64,000 nt of DNA from Zoroaster sp. YZ-2022 (lineage: Eukaryota > Echinodermata > Asteroidea > Forcipulatida > Zoroasteridae). The notes below the pieces were generated by a model that did not search any database, was not told where the DNA came from, and was given only the letters and a program-made list of their open reading frames with translations. The stretch lies in assembly GCA_029582265.1 (NCBI GenBank), contig CM055817.1, positions 62,303,073-62,367,072 on the forward strand, in the 5' to 3' direction. Position 1 is the first letter of the stretch. Each line of letters starts with the position of its first letter. This document shows positions 10,130-22,122 of the stretch, piece after piece. A program made the translations under genes and the position numbers.

Positions 10130-10840
10130 ATTTTAGGAGAAATGAGCAAATGAGTAGTGGCAAAATAAATGAGTAAATGAGTAAATTTATGATACCCTTT
10201 CGTGTTTTCAGCCATTTCAGTGAAAAAGAGCAAATGAGGCGAAATGAGTAAAAATGAGTAAATAGAGCAAATGAGTGAAAGTGAGCAGCGAATGAGCAAG
10301 TAATGAGTAAATGAGTATAAATGAGTTAGCGAATGAGCAAATGGTAGCGAAATGAGTAAAATAATTAAATAAATGAGAATTAAGGAAGACTCAAAATGAG
10401 AAATGAGCAGCGAAATGAATAAATGAGTAAATGAATTAAATGAGTAAATGAGTAAATGAAGCGAGCGAATGAGTCAAACAAGAGTAAACGAGCAGCAGGA
10501 ATGAGCAAATGCAGCAAAATGAGTAAAATGAGTAAATGAGTAAAGACTCAAATGAGTAAATGAGCAGCAAAATGATAAATTATAAATTGAGCAGAGAGAA
10601 ATGAGTAACGAGTAGCGAAATGAGCAAATGAGTAAATGAGCAGCGAAAATGTGAGTAAATGAGTAAATGAGTAATGATGCAAAAAGCAGCGAATGAGCAA
10701 ATGAGTAGCGAAATGAGTAAATCAGTAGCGTGAAATGAGTAAAATGAGTAAATGGAGCAGCGAAATGAGTAAATGAGTAGCCGAAATGAGTAAATGAGTA
10801 AATGAGTAAATGAGTAAAATGGTAAATGAGCAAATGAGTA
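10130..10840. repeat. GAGTAAAT/GAGCAGCGAAAT short tandem repeat
   Basis: Highly repetitive sequence built from ATGAGTAA, ATGAGCAA and ATGAGCAGCGAA modules in irregular order. The 160-codon minus frame rich in HLLIYSFTH is a by-product of the repeat. It occupies the subterminal position at the right side, opposite the different 161-bp array at the left. Confidence 0.9.
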
Positions 10841-10845
10841 GTGTG

Positions 10846-11160
10846 TGATGGTGGGGATGATCCCTTTGGACCATTCCTCCTAAGATAAAAAGTGCGATCC
10901 TTAACCATTCCTCCTAGATAAAAAAATGTGATGGTGGGGATGATCCTTTGGACCATTCCTCCTAGATAAAGAAGTGTGATGGTGGGGATATGATCCTTTG
11001 GACCATTCCTCCCAGATAAAGAAGATGTGATGGTGGGGATGATCCTTGGGACCTGCCCTCCCTAGATAAAAAAAGTGTATGGTGGGGATGATCCTTTTGG
11101 ACTATTCCTCCTCCAGATAAAAGTGTGTGAGGGTGGGATGATCCTTTTGACCATTCCTTC
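10846..11160 (-). repeat. ~48-bp minisatellite array, right copy, inverted
   Basis: About six units of the 1-588 minisatellite in reverse complement: GTGATGGTGGGGATGATCC, TTTGGACCATTCCTCC, TAGATAAA. Unit lengths vary by small indels. Together with the left array it brackets the Polinton genes in inverted orientation, as expected if both lie within or next to terminal inverted repeats. Confidence 0.93.
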
Positions 11161-11435
11161 CATATTTTTTGGGAATAGGGTATTAATACTTTGAGTTATA
11201 TATTAATTTTTTAGTTTTCTTTTATATAGTGATTTGTATCGGTAATCCATTCATTGTTACGTAATTTTAAAAAAAGTGAATAAAAAAATAATAAAAGAGT
11301 TGAATGTCTCTCTTTGGTGTTTATATTTTTATGTTATGTCTCAATCATCGCTCCGAAATCACTCAATATGCATTGCCGGTATTTGCGCACTAAATTACCC
11401 TTTGTGTTGAGGGAGTACGGTGGAGGAGGAATTGA
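11161..11435. other. AT-rich sequence outside the Polinton
   Basis: AT-rich unique sequence after the inverted minisatellite. Contains AATAAAAAAATAATAAA near 11279. No gene recognised. Confidence 0.5.
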
Positions 11436-12293
11436 GGAGGGGATGACATATACATATATATATATATGTATATGTATATATGTACACGTATATGTACATA
11501 TGTATATGTATGCAGAGTGTATAGTAGTGTGCAGTATTTATATATATATATATATATGTATAGGTGTGCATATAATATATGTATATATGTATATGTATAT
11601 GTGTATAGTGTGCAGTATTTTTGTGTTGAGGAGTACGAGTGGAGGAGTGAATTGAGGAGGGATGATATATATATATATATACATATATGCATATGTATAT
11701 ATGTATATGCATACATGTATATGCATATGTGTATAGTAGCAGTATTTTATATATATATATATATATGCATATGTATATGTATGTATATGTATATATATAT
11801 GTATGTATATGTACATGCATATGTAATAGTGTGCAGTATTTTTTATGTTGAGGGAGCAGTGGAGGAGAATTGAGGAGAGGGATGATGCATATATATATAT
11901 ATAAGTGTGTATATGTATATATGCATATGCATATATGTGCATATGTATATGTGCATAGTGTGCAGTATTTATTTATATATATATATATGTATATGTATAT
12001 GTATATATATATATATGTATATATGTATATGTATATGTGTATAGTGTGCAGTATGTTTGTGTTGAGGAGGAGTACAGTGGAGGAGGAATTGAGGAGGACA
12101 TGATGATGTATGCCATATATATGTGTATATGTATATATATATATACTGGATATGTATATATGCATAATGTATGTGCATAAGGTGTGCAGTATATTATATA
12201 TATATATATATATATGTATATGTATATGCTGCATATGTATATATGTATATATGTATATATGTGTATATATATATGCATAGTGTGCAAGTATTT

Positions 12294-12330
<37 letters not shown>

Positions 12331-12635
12331 GTATATGTATATATGTATATGCATATATGCATATATATGTGTATAGTGTTACAGTATTTTTGGTGTGAGG
12401 GAGTACAGTGGAGGGAGGAAATTGAGGAGGGATGATGTATATATATATATATATGTGTAGTATGTATATATACCTGTATATATGTATATGTATATGTGTA
12501 AAGTGTGCGTAGTATTTCATATATATATATATATATATGTATATGCATATGCTATATGTATATATGTATACAGTATATATGTATATGTATATGTGTGCAT
12601 AGTGCAGTATTTATATATATATATATACATATATA

Positions 12636-12676
<41 letters not shown>

Positions 12677-13060
12677 ATGTATATGTATATATGTGTATGT
12701 ATATATATATATGTGTATATGTATATATATATGTATATGCATATGCTGTATATGTATATGTAGTAGTGCAGTATTTTTGTGTTGAGGAGTAAGTAGCATT
12801 TTGTAGTGCAGTATTTTTAGTGGGAGGGAGTCACGCACGCTTGAGGACGTGCCCACGCCGCGCCAGGGAGGAGGGATTGATATATATATATATATGCATA
12901 TATATATAATAATGTATGCACATATGTATATGTATATGTATGTGCATAGTGTGCAATATTTTTGTACGTGAGGAGGAGTGCAGAGAGTAGTGTGCAGTAT
13001 TTTTGTGAGGAGGGAAGTAAGGCATTTGTGTGCAAAAGGGTTTTGTGTGTGGAGGGAGTA
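11436..13060. repeat. Compound TA-rich satellite with GGAGGA modules
   Basis: A long array alternating (TATATG)n or (TATATA)n stretches with a conserved module reading TAGTGTGCAGTATTT, GTGTTGAGGAGTAC, GGAGGAATTGAGGAGGGATG. The composite unit is about 210-240 bp and is repeated six or seven times; the end (12,780-13,060) contains partial modules. All Tyr/Ile/His-rich open frames here, up to 319 codons, are repeat artefacts on both strands. Confidence 0.93.
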
Positions 13061-13177
13061 AGTATTTTGTTTGTCATGAAAAGGGGCTGAGGAGGGAATT
13101 GAGGGAAAAGGTCCTCCTAATGAGACTTAGCCCACAGGAGAGAGGGATTTCGTATGCAGATCTTTGAGCCAGAGTTT

Positions 13178-13281
13178 GTGGTGGAGGTGGTCTGCAATTT
13201 GTCTGCAGCAATTGAGGTGTACTGAGGTGTAATCTCTCCCGAATCTACACCACCGCTGCAGACCACCACCACCACAAACCC
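13178..13281. other. Imperfect hairpin, GTGGTGG arms
   Basis: TTTGTGGTGGAGGTGGTCTGCA at the left is nearly complementary to TGCAGACCACCACCACCACA at the right, with about 55 bases between. It lies just before the protease remnant. Confidence 0.5.
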
Positions 13282-13284
13282 GGT

Positions 13285-13640
13285 CAAGATCTTGCATACA
13301 TACTACCTCCTGCCGATAAGCCAGGAGAACACTGCTGATTTGGCACCCATCTACATTACACGAGATGGTGTGTGTGGTGTGAATATTTTTGACTCATACG
13401 GACTACGTCCCAAGGTACCTGCAGTAGATTGAACATTTCCTTCAGCAAAGAATGCTGCGAAATACAACGTATCTATAACACTCTATAACACTTGTACCGT
13501 CTTCGTTCAGGGACCTTTGTCAACCGGTCTGTGGACGGTACGTCATCTTCTTCGCTTTTACATCAATGCCGAGAAATGAGTATGAACAAAAATTAGCAAA
13601 TTGGTTTTCGTCGGATACAATGGATAACATTTGGATATGT
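13285..13640 (+). pseudogene. PRO: Second Polinton adenain-like protease remnant
   Basis: A second, independent fragment of the Polinton cysteine protease, now on the plus strand. It shows the KPGEH active-site His context near 13317, FDSYGLRPK near 13388 and the catalytic VCGRY-type motif near 13530, followed by FFAFTSMPRNEYEQKLANW and a stop near 13640. The three catalytic landmarks are in the correct order but in different frames. It differs in sequence from the copy at 2021-2500 and has the opposite orientation. No capsid gene was recognised beside it, so it looks like a fragment of another element. Confidence 0.7.
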
Positions 13641-13902
13641 AAATAACTTTATTAGAAAACACTTCTCGGTATTAAAACAGAAATTATGTATGACGAACAA
13701 TTTATTATGGCACGCCAAATATCTAGGGCTTTGTTACGCATCAATATCTTCTTTTACACCAAGTAGGGTTTGTTTTGTTTAAAGAATCGTAGTTATTGGA
13801 TACATGTTGTAACTTTGTTCTTTATAAATGCGCCATAATCACCATTTTGAGCATAATTTAGTATTGTATGTTTTAAATGGATGAAGACGCAGTCGTTTTA
13901 TT
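13641..13902. other. Non-coding spacer
   Basis: AT-rich sequence without recognisable features. Confidence 0.4.
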
Positions 13903-14217
13903 ATGAGAAATACCGTATTTGTTGAAACGTTGAGAGTATTAAAAGTAAACACGAACTTTACATTAAGTTCAGCGCCGGATGTTTTCATTCAGCATTGGAA
14001 AATCGACTTGTCAAGCTTTCTCGAGCGAAACCCAAACTGTGAACGTGTACCGGTAGTACCATACGATCTAAATCTTTTACACAAAGAGGACCTGACCATC
14101 GATCGATTCGTCAAACAAAAGGGGGTCCGTGACGCAATGGCCAAATTCTGTCTTTATCCAAAGATTAAACGTTTCGGGGGCCATATAGTAACTCGATCGT
14201 TTGTACGTGTGCCTTAA
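13903..14217 (+). CDS. Hypothetical 104-codon ORF
   Basis: Open frame from ATG at 13903 to a stop at 14217 with mixed composition (MRNTVFVETLRVLKVNTNFT start, IDRFVKQKGVRDAMAKFC near the end). It has no repeat bias, unlike most open frames around it. I do not recognise a family. It sits 260 bases downstream of the second protease remnant on the same strand, so it may be another piece of that element or a chance frame. No promoter or splice evidence was seen. Confidence 0.25.
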   Translation: MRNTVFVETLRVLKVNTNFTLSSAPDVFIQHWKIDLSSFLERNPNCERVPVVPYDLNLLHKEDLTIDRFVKQKGVRDAMAKFCLYPKIKRFGGHIVTRSFVRVP

Positions 14218-14935
14218 AATCTTTGGTACAATGGGTCCGAATGTGTTTTTCGTTCGAGAAAAGAGAAGCAAACATTTTTCTAATGTATTGTTATTGCAGG
14301 AATTGCAAGAGGATCGAGAAACAATGGCGTAAGAGGGATCGAGGAAACACAATGCCGTCAATGGAGGGCCCACGGAAACATGTTGGATCCCATGCGCTAT
14401 CTGATTTCAGGAGAAGTTTATTTCCATACAAAGCGATGCAGCAATCCATGGGAGGACCATGGAAAACCAACCTAGATGAAGTGTGCTGCTGTTGTAGAAT
14501 TTATACTGGGACTATTTCATAATGGACAAACAATCAGCTTCCAAAGGTTACATTACATGGTTATTAACTTGAGTGGAAAGCATTGCCGTAACTTTGTCTC
14601 AATATCGAACACAGTGGCTATATTAATACAACTATACGGTAATTCTATCCATTAAGATTTCTAGTAGTAGTCCTTCCTTGTTTTACTAACAACTTATGAT
14701 TATTTCTTATCCACGGACAAGATTACCGATTAATTTGTATCCATTAAATTCAATTTAATAGTAAAATAAATTATATGTGTTACATTGATTTTATTCCGTG
14801 TTTGCTCGTTCGTTTGTTTTAGAAATTATGTACGAATCTCATTGTGTTATACTATAAACCGTTGAATCATAGTTACTGAAAATGGAACACACTAACGGGT
14901 TCAATGAAACATGTGTTCCAATATGAAAAACACAT
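14218..14935. other. No gene recognised
   Basis: A 99-codon plus frame at 14223-14522 has no recognisable motif. The remainder is AT-rich and appears non-coding. Confidence 0.4.
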
Positions 14936-15885
14936 AAGCTTCTACACCAAAGACCCACCCTCCATTTGCCCTACACATTTCGCTCAAACCCCACCTCAAT
15001 TTTCCCCAACATTTCACCCACCACCCCTCACCTCACTTTGCCCCACATTTCACCCACCACCCCTCCACCCCAATTTCCCCATTCACCCACCGTGGCCCCT
15101 CCACACCTCAATCCCACATTTGCCCCACCGGCTCCCCACCCTCAATTCCACATTTGCTTACACACTGGCTCCCCACCTCGCAATTCCCACATTTGTAACC
15201 GGCTCCCACCACTCACTTCCACATTTGCACCACACTGCCTGCAATTTACCACTCTTGCCATTTCACATGAGCCAAACCCTGCCCTGGCCTCCCTCAATTC
15301 CACATTTGCACCCACTGGGCTCCGCACCTCACCGCCTCAGTTATCATACCCACGCCCCACCTCACTTGCCCCACAAAAGCTCCACCCAAACGGGGGTGTT
15401 CTCCTGCTCCTCTACCTTACAGTGTTCACCCACCACCCCCCACCTCAACTTCCCCACATTTCACCCACCGGCCCCTCCCACACCACAATTCTGCCCATCA
15501 CATTTCACCCACCGGCCCCCACCTCAATTTGACCCACAAGAAGCCCACTCACCAAACGGGGGAGAGTTCTCCTGCTCTCTCCTTACTATACACAAAAGTC
15601 CCACCTCTCCATTCCTCACATTTCATGTGGCTCACCATCGGCTCCTACACAATTTGGCCTCCCCAACACACCCACCATCCCCACCTCACTTTTCCCCCAC
15701 ATTTCACCCACCACCCCCACCTCACCAATCTCCCCCACATTTTCACCCACCGGCCCCTCACACACAATAATTTGCCCCACATTTCAAACCCAGCATCGGG
15801 CCTTACTCAATTTACGACCCATTAAAAGCCTTCTGCACCATTAAACGGGTGCTTCTGCTCCTCTCCTCTTACTACTTACACACGA
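14936..15885 (+). repeat. C-rich tandem repeat
   Basis: Strongly strand-asymmetric array, almost free of G on the plus strand. Built from modules such as CCCCACATTTCACCCACC, ACCCCTCACCTCA and CAATTTCCCC, with a longer-range repeat of AAACGGGG.GTTCTCCTGCTCC at about 15395, 15555 and 15843. The Pro/His-rich open frames (288 and 188 codons) are composition artefacts. Confidence 0.88.
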
Positions 15886-18500
15886 TTCGGGATCTTCAAA
15901 TCTTTTAGCTAACAATATTTAAGGTATTTCAAGTTGTTTGATACTTTCTCCTGAAAGAAAGGTATCACTTATCATTGAATACCTTATACATTAACACATA
16001 TATTACAATTTGTGCCAACAAAGCAACAGGCAATTTTTAATTTTTGAGCGATCTCTCACTTTTGTGAAAACTGCGACACAAATTGTAGGTTGGTGTATGC
16101 TTACGATGTAGCACATTTTAGTTTATAGATGACTTCAATTCTAAATACGCATGTTCTTCTTTAACTCAGATCTAGTGCCCCTTTGCTTAGCCCCTGTCTG
16201 TCAAATAAAAACCCCAATAAATGATTGAATTAACAGAAATGATGTCAAGGTATGGTGACACCTCCCCTGTACCTACATTCCATGGCTTCCAGGGGCAACC
16301 ATGAGCCTTTCATCCAGTGGAGTGTCACACTAATCCTCTAAGCCTGATCTTGCCAATATATGGGGTTTCTTCTGCCCTCTAGATGGATTGCTGCCAGTTG
16401 GCCCACCACAGAATCCCTTGTCTCTTGTACTTACATTCATTCCTGTCAATTTGTCTTCCTTGAGCTCCAATTGTTACCTGTAAACACATAATCAACATTA
16501 AACTTTGTTTATAGGAAGTCATTCACTTGAAATGGTCTTTGACAATTATTACTGGACTGCAGAGGAATTTTCATTTGGTACTTTAAGTTACAATGTATTC
16601 TTGATGTATTTCAAAGAAGATCGATAAATTTTTAAATAGGTAAACAACGTCAGTTATTTTTAGGATTGGATTATTAGAAACAATAATATCCATTAATTAG
16701 TTTTACCCTGGTTTTAAACTGTCATAGATGCACATTGGGTACTGGAATAGCCCAATTAGACTGATTATCACCGCAAAGTTAGGTAAATAAATCTATCTAG
16801 TATTTTCTTTTCATTAGACAGACTACATGTAGTTTGCCTGTGGGTATTTCTTAGACATCTTTTCTTTGATTAGAGTAGCATGTGGAATCTCCGCCCTGCT
16901 CAACATCCTTGTTGATTGTCAAATCTGAAGCTCATCCAGAGCCCGGCTGCTGGGTGTATCCGGTACCTATAACAAGAAGTTGTGTTTTCAGGAAACAACT
17001 AGTAAGAGGCAGTAATTACAAGCAGACCCTATAAACTTAATGGGCCTATGAATGAGATATTTAAGACTTGCAAACATTGTACACAACTCTGTATTCAACG
17101 CACCCAATTTTTAAAATGTTGGGTTTTTGACTTGGTTTGTCCAAGTTTGTCCTTATGCATCACAAGCACCTTCAGAAGACAATTCATGGTCATGTTGCTA
17201 TCGAGGCACGTGTTTGTATTCAGAAATACCATAGGTATCTTCCCCGATGGAGCATCAGTGCATTATGACCCCTATTTTGAATGGAAAAGTTACGAGAGTT
17301 TATATTTAAGAACACAAATATGTTATTTTCAAATGTATATTCAATATCGATTGACAATAATGTATTTTTTTTCATAGTGCAGTCATACAGTCTTATCCTT
17401 GTAGTTGTGGGCACCAAGCGCGAAAGATGTCGGGGAAGAAAACTACTGTAGAAACATGAACTTTACCCAACCTTGAATGAGATACATTACATGTATTGGA
17501 CTCAATCCATAAAAAAAATATGGCCTGACATTTCAAACTGAATACTGCTATAACTGAACAGCAGATTACAGTATCATCTTTGTCCAAGAAGTTAATCCGC
17601 AAAATCATAAATGTTATCAGAACAAAACAGGTTATGAAAATGTTTATACCTGTTATATGTACAGGATGTCTGCATAAGTGTGCTGATCCTTTATCACGCT
17701 TATGAAGTGTGGAACATCAGTTTTTGCCCGATCCATACCATCAATTATGATAACGGTCAACATACTGGGGCTGACGGCGAGTTTTCACGAGCTTTTAGTG
17801 GTACTCCTTTCGTTCATTTTTTAAGAAAGAAACAAAATGATGAGTACACTTATATGCTTGAAACCTTAATTGCCTTGAGGGGAATTGTCAAATAAAAGTA
17901 AATGGGCATGAGGTAGGAACAGAAAGTCAAGAAAAATATGTGAGGTTTCATAACAATTGGTGTTTAGTGTACATGTACTTGTGTTTGGAAATCAATGTTT
18001 TGCTTTTGACATTTTTAATGCATGTACATGTACAGTATACTGCTTTCACACATTACGAATTTTCTCCCATTTAACCCTATGAACTGAGTTAGACCTTTCT
18101 AACTTGGAAAAAAACATCCATTCTGAAACGACAGCCATCCCCAATGGACACACTTTTATACCCCTGTGTTGGGTCAATCCAAAGCAGTACAACCTGTAAC
18201 CCATAGGTATATCATATGCCATTGCTGATGGTAACCTGTAATTGAATGATTTATTTCATCTATTAATGGTAGTGACCACTGATTGCTGCAATGACCACCA
18301 GCTTTTATGCATAGGAATATGGAAAAATCAGAAAACAAGAAATTAAGTTTCTGTATGTAATAATCTGTATGAAAATTGTGTTATAATGAATGCAAATTTA
18401 TTATAAATACTGTACAAACCAAAACCTAATCGTAAATTATTGACAAAACCATGGAATATATAGGGAAATACTGATGGGGATCCTAGCGCAGCGGGGGTAG
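15886..18500. other. Long non-coding stretch with weak exon-like signals
   Basis: No protein family recognised. On the minus strand near 16437-16480 a 44-base segment is bordered by TTTACAG and GTAAGTAC, and near 16900-16975 another follows TTGTTATAG; these could be exons of a non-coding transcript but there is no supporting frame. Plus frames at 17048-17377 and 17680-17895 have no recognisable motif. Confidence 0.3.
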
Positions 18501-18536
18501 ATGTTCGCACACGACCACCCTCAGCTGGCCTTCAAG

Positions 18537-18970
18537 GAGACTCATAAACCTTGGCCTTGAATAACAATATGTAGCTTTCAGATTAAAAAATATTGGTACA
18601 ACTATAGACCAGTTCGGTGGGAACTTGACAGCAATATTGATTGTATTTATATCGGAAAGGTCCCCAAAATCTTAGCTTGTAAGACCTAAAGATGTATCGC
18701 CCATGTTTTTATAAAATATTTCTCAGAATATTTATCAAAATCATATGATTTAGCACTAATTAAGCGCCTCAATTAATGAGCGAGGCTTAGTTTATGTAAA
18801 ACTTAGATTTGAAGAATGTCATTCTCAAATGTATGTTTTCCATTCTACAAGGGGATAATACCTTAACAATGCTCTGATGTAACATATGGGAAATCACGTG
18901 AGAAATACTAACAAAAACACGTGCGATACAATCTTTACAGGGACATAGGCCTACATCGTCACGACCAGAG
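18537..18970 (+). repeat. Dispersed repeat, copy 1
   Basis: About 430 bp closely similar to 28779-29205, beginning CATAAACCTTGGCCT and ending with ACATCGTCACGA. Shared blocks include TTAAGCGCCTCAATTAATGA and TACCTTAACAATGCTCTGAT. No open frame is conserved between copies. The distal end matches the terminal repeat of the element at 29168-29395. Confidence 0.85.
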
Positions 18971-19029
18971 CAGACTTGTTAAATGAAGTAAGCTGAAGTT
19001 TAAGCTCGTAACCGGCAAGTGTCTAAAAG

Positions 19030-19394
19030 CAGCGGCGGCGCTACGGGGTGGGGCAAGGGGAAAATTCCCACAGTTACTTTCTTTGCCCCCCAATTTTTCC
19101 CCAATGGCCGAAATTGAATTTAACCCAAAACCATTGAACCCACATTCATGCAATTATGTTCGCGCTGTAAATAATAAACTCAATTTCATCCATATAATTA
19201 ACTTTAGCACCAAAAGCCCCCCCCCCCCCCACAAAAAAAACCCCAAAAAACAAAAAAACAAAAAAACTTTCCATCGTCGGCAATGTGTATTTATGAATCT
19301 TTACAAGCTTGGGAACTTTTAATGATTAATGTTTCCTCCCCTTAAATGTAAGCCTGCCCCGCCCCTCAGTTTAACAGGTCTGGTGCCGCCGCTG
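19030..19394. mobile_element. hAT-like MITE, 365 bp
   Basis: Ends are CAGCGGCGGC and its complement GCCGCCGCTG, the CAG..CTG form typical of hAT elements. Flanks TCTAAAAG on the left and TCTAAAGC on the right look like an 8-bp target-site duplication with one change. The interior holds long C and A runs and no transposase. Confidence 0.6.
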
Positions 19395-21400
19395 TCTAAA
19401 GCCTACAGTTATAGACTTCAATTGTCGTGAGCCCTTTTGAACATTTTTCACATGACTGGGACCCCAAAGACAAATTCAGTCATTTTATTTTGTGCACAGT
19501 TGAATGGGGCCATTGCTTTGTGCACAATATGTATTCAACCAATGAGTGTGCGGTGTCACAGTAGGTGTGGCCAGTAGTCCAAGGAACACCGCCAGACTTG
19601 GTTTATACTGCAGAGACATGGGCTGTTACCAGATCACTATTTATAACCCCACCTTAATGTCCTGCTAATAGGTGGCCATGGGGAACAGTGTAATTGAACA
19701 TAAGTAATTCTCATTGCATATGAAAGTTGTTAACAGCCATGTCCTTTCTATGCATGGACCAACCGCAGCAGGGTCGTAACTAAATGGTATTTTTTAAAAC
19801 AAAGTTTTTTTACTTTTGATGGATATGATAAACGTGCACAAAATCGCAGATATACATATTAAACCGTTTTTAATTATTCTTTCAGACAAGAGTGAATGTA
19901 GAAACCAAATGGGTTATTGGGGATATAATTGTTTCTGTTTTTATCATGGATGTACAAGTTGATCTAATTCATGTAATGATGTTTGTTTGCCAAGATGGTT
20001 CATTTATATCTAAAGAGTCTGACTTAAATGATTATAGAGACAAACTTGTAAATAAAGTATGGACAAAAATTCAAAATCACTAGAAAATTATTTATTTATT
20101 TGTGATTATTTTGCTCATTGACAATCTCAAATACCAGTAGGCCCTATATACTGTATTAAACAAATTAAAAGGCATTATACATTTTAGTTCATTCCAGATA
20201 AATATTACCAAGTCAACGAAATGTTTTCCTTCATTGAACAAACGGGGAAGGGTGCAAAACGTATTTGTTAAACCATGCTGAAACTCTCCGTCTCCCATCT
20301 CTTTGTTCCCATAAAGTTAAATAGGCCAAAACAAAAGTAGTTGAATTATGGAAGGTTGAATACAGCAGTTGAATATCTGAATACAGAATAGGAAACGCAA
20401 GTTGTTTGTGAAATGGAGGTTTCCTAGTGTATATCGCCTAACAAAACATTGCCACTGTGTCGTCAGCTCTTTCTGTAATCGTCATAAAAATATCAAACCT
20501 TTTTCCAAAAGAATGAATTCAAAAGAATAAAATTTATATGCTTTGTTTAAAAACCTAAACAAAAAATAAATAATCCATAATAAATAGCACATTTTATCTC
20601 CGAAGCAGACAACTTTAAAAAAAATTGTTGACCAGTGTATTTTACACAATTTTCTCTCCCTTGATTATTTCATTGTAATTTTTGTAGTACTGAAAATAAT
20701 TGTTTTTGATTCTCAGCCCCTCCTAAAAATGTTCTGGATCCGCCTATGGTTAATAACTTCGTTTTATAATACAAGTTTTTTGAAAATAAACAAAATGAGC
20801 ATTCATTATATATATGTAGTGGTGAGATTTAGAATAATTTCGGCACACAATATGATCACGCTTTCAACCACTTATTTTCCTGACAAATTTTTAATAATCA
20901 AAATCAAGCTTGATCATACCACAAAGTAACGTTACACTCGGCGAAATTCACTTTGAAAAGCACCCGAACATGTCGCAGTCGGTAATTTGTTTTCGTGATA
21001 TTGCCTCTGTTTTAGAGATCGATATAATAATGTAAACAAAAAAGAAAATGGACGGAGGACTAACTTTCATGAATGACTGCAATTTGGCGAAAATAGTTAC
21101 ACGTGAGTTTTTTTACCACATGTGGCTCAATTTCCGGACACCAAAATTATTATTTCTGGTAAAATTTGGACATTATTATTATGAACCAAACGACAGTAAC
21201 ACCTTAAAAAACACCTTTACCTATGCACACACCACATACTGTAATTTTAAGCATTTTTAAATTTGCTACACAAAATTCACAGATTGCTATGATTAAAAAT
21301 TATTTTGCTATGCCAAATAATTTTTTGCATCGCAGGTTTGCTATGCAAAATTTCTGAACGAAATCGTTCCCTGCATATAGAAATGTGCCTCAAGGCAAAC
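19395..21400. other. Non-coding stretch, possible plus-strand first exon
   Basis: Mostly AT-rich with no protein family. At 21048 an ATG starts 18 codons (MDGGLTFMNDCNLAKIVT) that run into a good donor, CACGTGAGT, near 21103; this could be a first exon on the plus strand but nothing downstream supports it. A fragment at 20,715-20,750 (TCTGGATCCGCC) matches the end of the MITE at 63,425. Confidence 0.3.
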
Positions 21401-21511
21401 TCAGTAATCACTTTTCAGTCATTCAGACTGTTTGCATAAATGAGTCCACGCAGTGTATCAACTCAGTAATTTTCATGCCAGTCAAACAAGAACTAGAAAC
21501 GATGTGGGCGT

Positions 21512-22053
21512 TTATCTCCAGCTCTTTGTGCACTTGTAAGAGTCTGAAACTGATACGAGAAACATAAGAATATTTTCTACTGTCCTTCTTTGTTTTATAA
21601 TCCCATTGCCCACCCAAGAGTCCATCCAGCTCTTCAAAACTCTCAGGTGAAAATTCTTCTCTGTATCCATTTCCGATATGTAGCCCAAAATGTCTGCATC
21701 AACACGATTGTGGTACGGTATAGAAAACTTGATGTGGCGTTTTCTACCATCTAATCCTGCCTTCAGGTGCTTATGAATTTGCCTCCTCAGAACCGCTCTT
21801 CGTTGCTCTACATCACATGAGCTCTTCTCATTGTATGTTTTCACCCGTTCCTCTGCAGCTAGTTGGGTAAAGTGTTTTCGCTCTTGCCAGTAAGAATTAA
21901 CAAGCGGGGAAGCGCATTGTTGCTAGTCCAAGTAAGTGCTGAATTTCCCAGATTGGAGGAGATTTTTTGCACTGAGTAATCGGACAACAAATCCAGAAGC
22001 CTTGCACCTCCCGTCCTGTTCAAGTGTATAAGGGTGCTAACAAAATGAAACAC
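21512..22053 (-). CDS. Exon-like minus-strand sequence, family unknown
   Basis: Two consecutive minus frames (22053-21859 and 21844-21512) with balanced composition: FHFVSTLIHLNRTGGARLLD, then a stretch containing VEQRRAVLRRQIHKHLKAG and VDADILGYISEMDTEK. They are in different frames, separated by a frame change near 21,850, so this is either two pieces of a decayed gene or separate exons. I do not recognise a domain. It lies downstream, on the same strand, of the Tudor-like and BRCT/HMG exons and could belong to the same locus. Confidence 0.3.
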
Positions 22054-22122
22054 GTTTATTTCATTTGTGTGTAAGAAGTCTCCACAGCTGATTATGCCAT
22101 CACCGCAAATGTACTGCGTGAC

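Noticed and set aside
10474..10956. 160-codon frame rich in HLLIYSFTH on the minus strand
   Set aside because: Produced by the GAGTAAAT tandem repeat.
11395..12354. 319-codon Tyr/Ile/His-rich frame and similar frames on both strands
   Set aside because: TA-rich satellite; open on both strands because TATA/CATA codons lack stops in some frames.
14904..15770. 288-codon Pro/His-rich frame
   Set aside because: Composition artefact of the C-rich repeat, with a second overlapping frame open as well.
19892..20083. 63-codon plus frame
   Set aside because: Short, AT-rich, no motif or splice support.
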